Of a DNA stretch of 64,000 nucleotides, positions 60,851 to 64,000 are shown one piece after another. The notes under the pieces were generated by a model. It was not told the origin of the DNA. It worked only from the letters and a program-made list of their open reading frames with translations, and did no database searches. Each line of letters begins with the position of its first letter. Position 1 is the first letter of the stretch. Both the position numbers and the translations under genes were made by a program. Source of the stretch: Leptobrachium leishanense (taxonomy: Eukaryota; Chordata; Amphibia; Anura; Megophryidae); assembly GCA_009667805.1 (NCBI GenBank), contig CM019063.1:193172954-193236953 (forward strand), written 5' to 3'.

Positions 60851-61121
60851 CAGGGGTCAGCAACCTGGGCCCTCCAGAGGTTTTGGAACTGCATTTCCCA
60901 TGAGACTCCAAGAACCTAATGAGAAGCTGAGCATCATGGCAGATGTAATTCCAAAACATGTGGAGCAATATTACAAAGTCACTGCTAACTTAACCAGAGC
61001 GCGTATAAACTTACCAGAGCCATTATAGTCTATGGGGGTTGTTAAGTTTATAATAGATCTGATTAAGTTAGCACCAGCTTTGTAATATAACCCTTGAAGG
61101 GCCAAGGTTGCTGAACCCCTT
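60851..61121. mobile_element. hAT-like MITE split by a second MITE
   Basis: The outer ends are 'caggggtcagcaacctgg' and 'ccaaggttgctgaacccct'. The interior 'ttttggaactgcatttccca' pairs with 'gtaattccaaaacatgtgga'. After 60966 an insert interrupts it until about 61091. The 8-bp duplication is uncertain. Confidence 0.75.
60967..61091. mobile_element. Palindromic MITE inserted in the preceding MITE
   Basis: The ends ATATTACAAAG and CTTTGTAATAT are perfect inverted repeats of 11 bp. 'gctaacttaacc' and 'gattaagttagc' continue the inversion, and the centre reads 'gtataaacttaccag...gttaagtttataat'. The superfamily is unknown. Confidence 0.75.
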
Positions 61122-61216
61122 ACATACAGGGTCATATGAGGAATCTTTAAGAAAGCCAAAAGCACTGTCTTATTGTTTGTAAAATAAAAGGTTAAATGAA
61201 AAATAAAAAAATCTTA

Positions 61217-62118
61217 TTAACCCTTTCGCTGCTGAGCCTTTTACCCACCTCTGTGCTGAGCTCATTTTTACCGGTTTCGCTCATCATGTTTAAAAACGCG
61301 TTTTGAAGCCTTATTTTAATATGACCCAGACATATTATATATATTGTTCTTTCCGACAGACTGTGCAGATTCATAATATGTCATTATTATATGTATACGT
61401 TATGTCATGTTTGTATATTATAACAAAAAATGCAATACAATTTGAATTTTCAATCATTTACAATGTGTAGTGTTTTTTTTCACATTTTAAAATGCGATCG
61501 TTTGCGGTTATATTTTCTATGGGGTGCGCTTGTTAAAAAAATTAGAAATGAGGAATCGTTACTTTTTTTGGGGAAAATTCGTGTTTTTTAGCAAACGCCC
61601 CCCCATAGAAAAAATCGTTAGTGCAGCATCATTGTTCACATAATTGAAATGGGAACAATATTTTTGCACTAATCTAAAAAAAAAAAAAAAAAACATTTTT
61701 TTTTTAAAAAAATTAAAATTTTATTTTTTACTTTTTACATGGTCATGTTTAGTATCATTGGAAAGGCCACGCTCTGGCCGTTCCAATGATAGTAAACATT
61801 AACCCCTAGCTGTCACGGATCGGGAGATAGGGGGTTCATTGGAACCCCCTATCTCCACTATAGGTGGCAGCAAGGGGTTAATTTAAAAACTGGCGCCATC
61901 GCGCTCTGCGCGATGACGCCAGTCATTAGGGGGACATCCCGGAAGCTTGGCCGACATCCAAGATGTCGGCCAGCTCCGGGACGGTACTGCGATACGGCGC
62001 ATGTTGGCACCATATCGCGATCCAGCGCCCTAGGGGTTAAAGACAGCCGCCGCTTGGAAGGGCAGGCTGTGCCCTTCCAGGCGGTGCCTGCCTTTAACCG
62101 CTGGCCCGCACGGTTTTA
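61217..62118 (+). mobile_element. TTAA-type non-autonomous element, right-truncated
   Basis: It begins TTAACCCTTTCGCTGCTGAG, matching the reversed copy at 6904-9444 in order: 'tttttaccggtttcgctcat', 'aaaaatgcaatac', 'ctatctcc...ggggttaa' hairpins and 'cttggaagggcaggctgtgc'. It stops near 'gcccgcacgg', where the relative continues. No transposase is present. Confidence 0.8.
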
Positions 62119-62164
62119 AAAGAAAGTCACAACGGAGACCTGGATAAGTCACCTAAGCACTTGA

Positions 62165-62262
62165 ATTGAGACAGTTACAATATTTATATAGCACCAACAG
62201 ATTCCACAACGCTTTACAAAGGGCAAGTGCAAACATGAGACATAAGGATACATAAGGAACAG
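62165..62262 (-). repeat. LINE/SINE-type tail (minus orientation)
   Basis: 'acaatatttatatagcacca' and 'cacaacgctttacaaaggg' are the reverse of the 'cattgtaaagtgctaaggaa...ctatataaat' tail seen at about 26290-26350. This is a CR1/L2-derived tail type common in vertebrates. Confidence 0.6.
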
Positions 62263-62693
62263 ACAGTCCTGCCCATAGCAGAATTGCCCTACTGAAGTAA
62301 TGATTTCACGTCTAAAAGGCATCTTCTGTTAGTGTGGAAAGAATATATTCTTGCTTTTTACTTTTTCATTCCAAAGTGAGAAATTGTTTGGGACGCGATA
62401 AAGCAGGAAAGCTTGTTTTCTTTTCAAGACTATTATCGACATAGTTCTACTGATCTGTAACAAAATCTGATTATACAATGGTTAGACTAATCTGAAAGGT
62501 TATAAATTTTAAATATGAAGTCTTCACCTGGTGCAAATATTAATGATTAGAACAACCAGCAAAAACGAGCATTTAGATTATAAAACCGCTACAAAAATAT
62601 ATGAAGAAATAGGTGCAAGCAGAAAATACATCAGCAACTGCTCTGTGGGCTGGAGTTTTTTTTACAATTGCACCAAGAACCTACACCCTAAAA

Positions 62694-62855
62694 CAGGCCT
62701 CAAAATTTCCACTCACCTGCTTGCATTTGGCGAGTGGAAATTACATGAGGGCAAGTGGGAATGCAGAGGCAGGATAAGGGGATAGGTAGGGCAACTTGTG
62801 GCAAGTAACTCTTAAGGCCTGGCTAGTAGCTTGGGACTTGAAATTTTGAGCCCTG
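62694..62855. mobile_element. hAT-like MITE, 162 bp, perfect 8-bp duplication
   Basis: The ends are CAGGCCTCAAAATTTC and GAAATTTTGAGCCCTG, inverted with one or two mismatches. It is flanked by perfect 'ccctaaaa' (62686-62693 and 62856-62863). The interior has 'ctcgccaaatgc'-type pairs. It is young by its exact duplication. Confidence 0.9.
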
Positions 62856-62968
62856 CCCTAAAACACTAGTAACATTGTAACAGTTCTTATAATAGCGATG
62901 GTTACACACAAACAACTGAAGAATGGTCAGATTAGCCAAGGTCAGAAGAACAAAAGATACACAACAAC

Positions 62969-63526
62969 TAGGGATGCACCGATACCGGCATTTGCACGAG
63001 TACTTGCTATTAATACAAATTCCCCGATACCTCTACCGATACCCAGAAGCCAGCACTGGGTTGGCTTCCAGTATCTGAGGAGCTGGGACTGCAAGCAGAA
63101 TACAACTGTACAGCACTCCACCAGCATTCCCCTACGGCTGGTTGCGTGGTTCTCCAAGCGTCCGCTGGGCTGTGACGCAGCCTCCAGCCGTGATCTCGCG
63201 AGTGCGTCGCAAGTTGGCAGCCACTGGGATGAACACGCGGCCAGCCAGAGGGGAATGCTGTTAATGCATACTGCTAGCAGTGAGGTCTGTGTGGGGTATA
63301 CCTGTGTCTGTGATATATATATTTTAAATATCTCTGGGGTGTGTGCAGGCCTGTGCAGTGAGTAAATGGGGTGTCTGGCCATACATTTCAATATTAGCAT
63401 AAACTGAACAGGCTTTCATAAAAAATCCTAAATTATTCATTGGAAAGCGGTCACATGACATTAAATAAAAGTATCAGTATTTGGTATCCGTGAGTACCTG
63501 CAAAAAGTATTGATATTTGTAATATA
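62969..63526. mobile_element. hAT-like element (TAGGGATGCACCGATACC type), right end cut by Tc1
   Basis: The left end is 'tagggatgcaccgatacc'. The interior has a decayed palindrome ('gcattcccctacgg' with 'gaggggaatgctg') but no minisatellite. It then shares 'ctgtgtggggtatac', 'aaatggggtgtctggcca' and 'attggaaagcggtcacatga' with the copies at 38773 and 45469. It ends at 'gtattgatatttg' followed by 'taata', where the Tc1 element starts, lacking the last 35-40 bp of the family. Confidence 0.85.
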
Positions 63527-64000
63527 CAGTCAGATCCAGAAATATTGGGACATCGACATAATTCTAACATCTTTGGCTCTGTACACCACCACAATGGAGT
63601 TGGAATGAAACAAACACAATGTGCTTTAACTACAGACTGTCAGCTTTAATTTGAGGGTATGTACATCCAACTCAGGTGAACGGTGTAGGACTTACAGCAG
63701 TTTGCAGATGTGCCTCCCACTTGTTAAGAGACCAAAGGTAATGGGACAATTGGCTTCTCAGCTGTTCCATGGCCAGGTGTGTGATATTCCCTCATTACCC
63801 CAATTACAATATGCAGATAAAAGGCCCAGAGTTCATTTCAATTGTGCTATTTGCATTTGGAATCTGTTGCCGTCAACTCTCAAGATGAGATCCAAAGAGC
63901 TGTCACTATCAGTGAAGCAAGCCATCATTAGGCTGAAGAAACAAAACAAACCCAGAGAGTTAGCAAGAACATTAGGCGTGGCCAAAACAACTGTTGCTTG
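63527..64000 (+). mobile_element. Tc1/mariner-like element, left part (continues past the window)
   Basis: It starts after a TA with 'cagtcagatccagaaatatt', a well-known Tc1-type terminus. About 360 bp of leader precedes the transposase start at 63885. The right half is outside the window. Confidence 0.88.
63885..64000 (+). CDS. Tc1-like transposase, N-terminal part, cut by window end
   Basis: The ATG at 63885 opens 'MRSKELSLSVKQAIIRLKKQ', then 'NKPRELARTLGVAKTTVA'. This is the first helix-turn-helix of a paired-type DNA-binding domain as in Tc1 transposases, which bind the element's own ends. No stop or frame break occurs in the 38 codons visible. It is a different subfamily from the relic at 2918-3587. 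Whether the full gene is intact cannot be seen. Confidence 0.85.
   Translation, partial: MRSKELSLSVKQAIIRLKKQNKPRELARTLGVAKTTVA

Noticed and set aside
58881..64000. Upstream SF3A1 exons within the window
   Set aside because: I looked on the minus strand for the conserved segment before 'RNGPEF' and found no match. The exons are probably past 64000.

Overview
The window is vertebrate nuclear DNA, most likely from a frog. One conserved spliced host gene is embedded in a dense, layered set of transposable elements. The anuran guess rests on the mix of elements: a DIRS1-type tyrosine-recombinase retrotransposon, an L1 with intact ORFs, a CR1/Rex-like LINE, a large piggyBac element with TTAA ends, many hAT-like elements with 8-bp duplications, Tc1 elements and palindromic MITEs. 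No species can be named from the sequence alone. There are no prokaryotic features. The host gene is SF3A1 (splicing factor 3A subunit 1) on the minus strand, from about 58880 down to 35714. Fourteen exons can be placed by protein similarity with GT/AG borders. Together they make 2242 coding bases with no frame break, about 746 residues from inside the first SURP domain to the C-terminal ubiquitin-like domain and RGGRKK tail. The first exons lie beyond 64000. All exons look intact, and nearly all length variation is in the introns. Layout: 1-11600 has no host gene. It holds a Ty3/gypsy chromodomain remnant with one LTR (1226-2420), a Tc1 relic split by a palindromic MITE (2918-4316), small hAT MITEs, and a TTAA-flanked element (6904-9444) carrying a hAT-like insertion full of a minisatellite (7928-9285). 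11600-20600 has a full-length L1 (11829-17613) inside a MITE, with a related unoccupied copy at 19917-20327. 21100-25650 is a CR1/Rex-like LINE split by a 2.9-kb hAT-like element. 26577-32094 is a nearly complete DIRS1-like retrotransposon. 32095-35275 is the intergenic region downstream of SF3A1. 35275-58880 is SF3A1. Its 8.9-kb intron (36770-45704) holds a second DIRS element, itself inserted in a hAT-like element and itself carrying a hAT-like element with an 8-bp duplication. Other introns hold a large inverted repeat, TTAA-type elements and a 4.4-kb piggyBac with a decayed transposase and a chain of hairpins. 58880-64000 is the upstream SF3A1 intron or flank, with a chimeric piggyBac MITE, hAT MITEs and the start of a Tc1 element. 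The most unusual pattern is a recurring 'long palindrome plus roughly 21-bp minisatellite' module (core ATCCATGAGCTGGGG). It sits inside hAT-like elements whose terminal repeats differ (CAGTGGCG type and TAGGGATGCACCGATACC type). The second most unusual is the DIRS copy at 26577, where one 1455-codon frame runs from gag through the whole reverse transcriptase region into the recombinase while the polymerase is read in another frame of the same strand.
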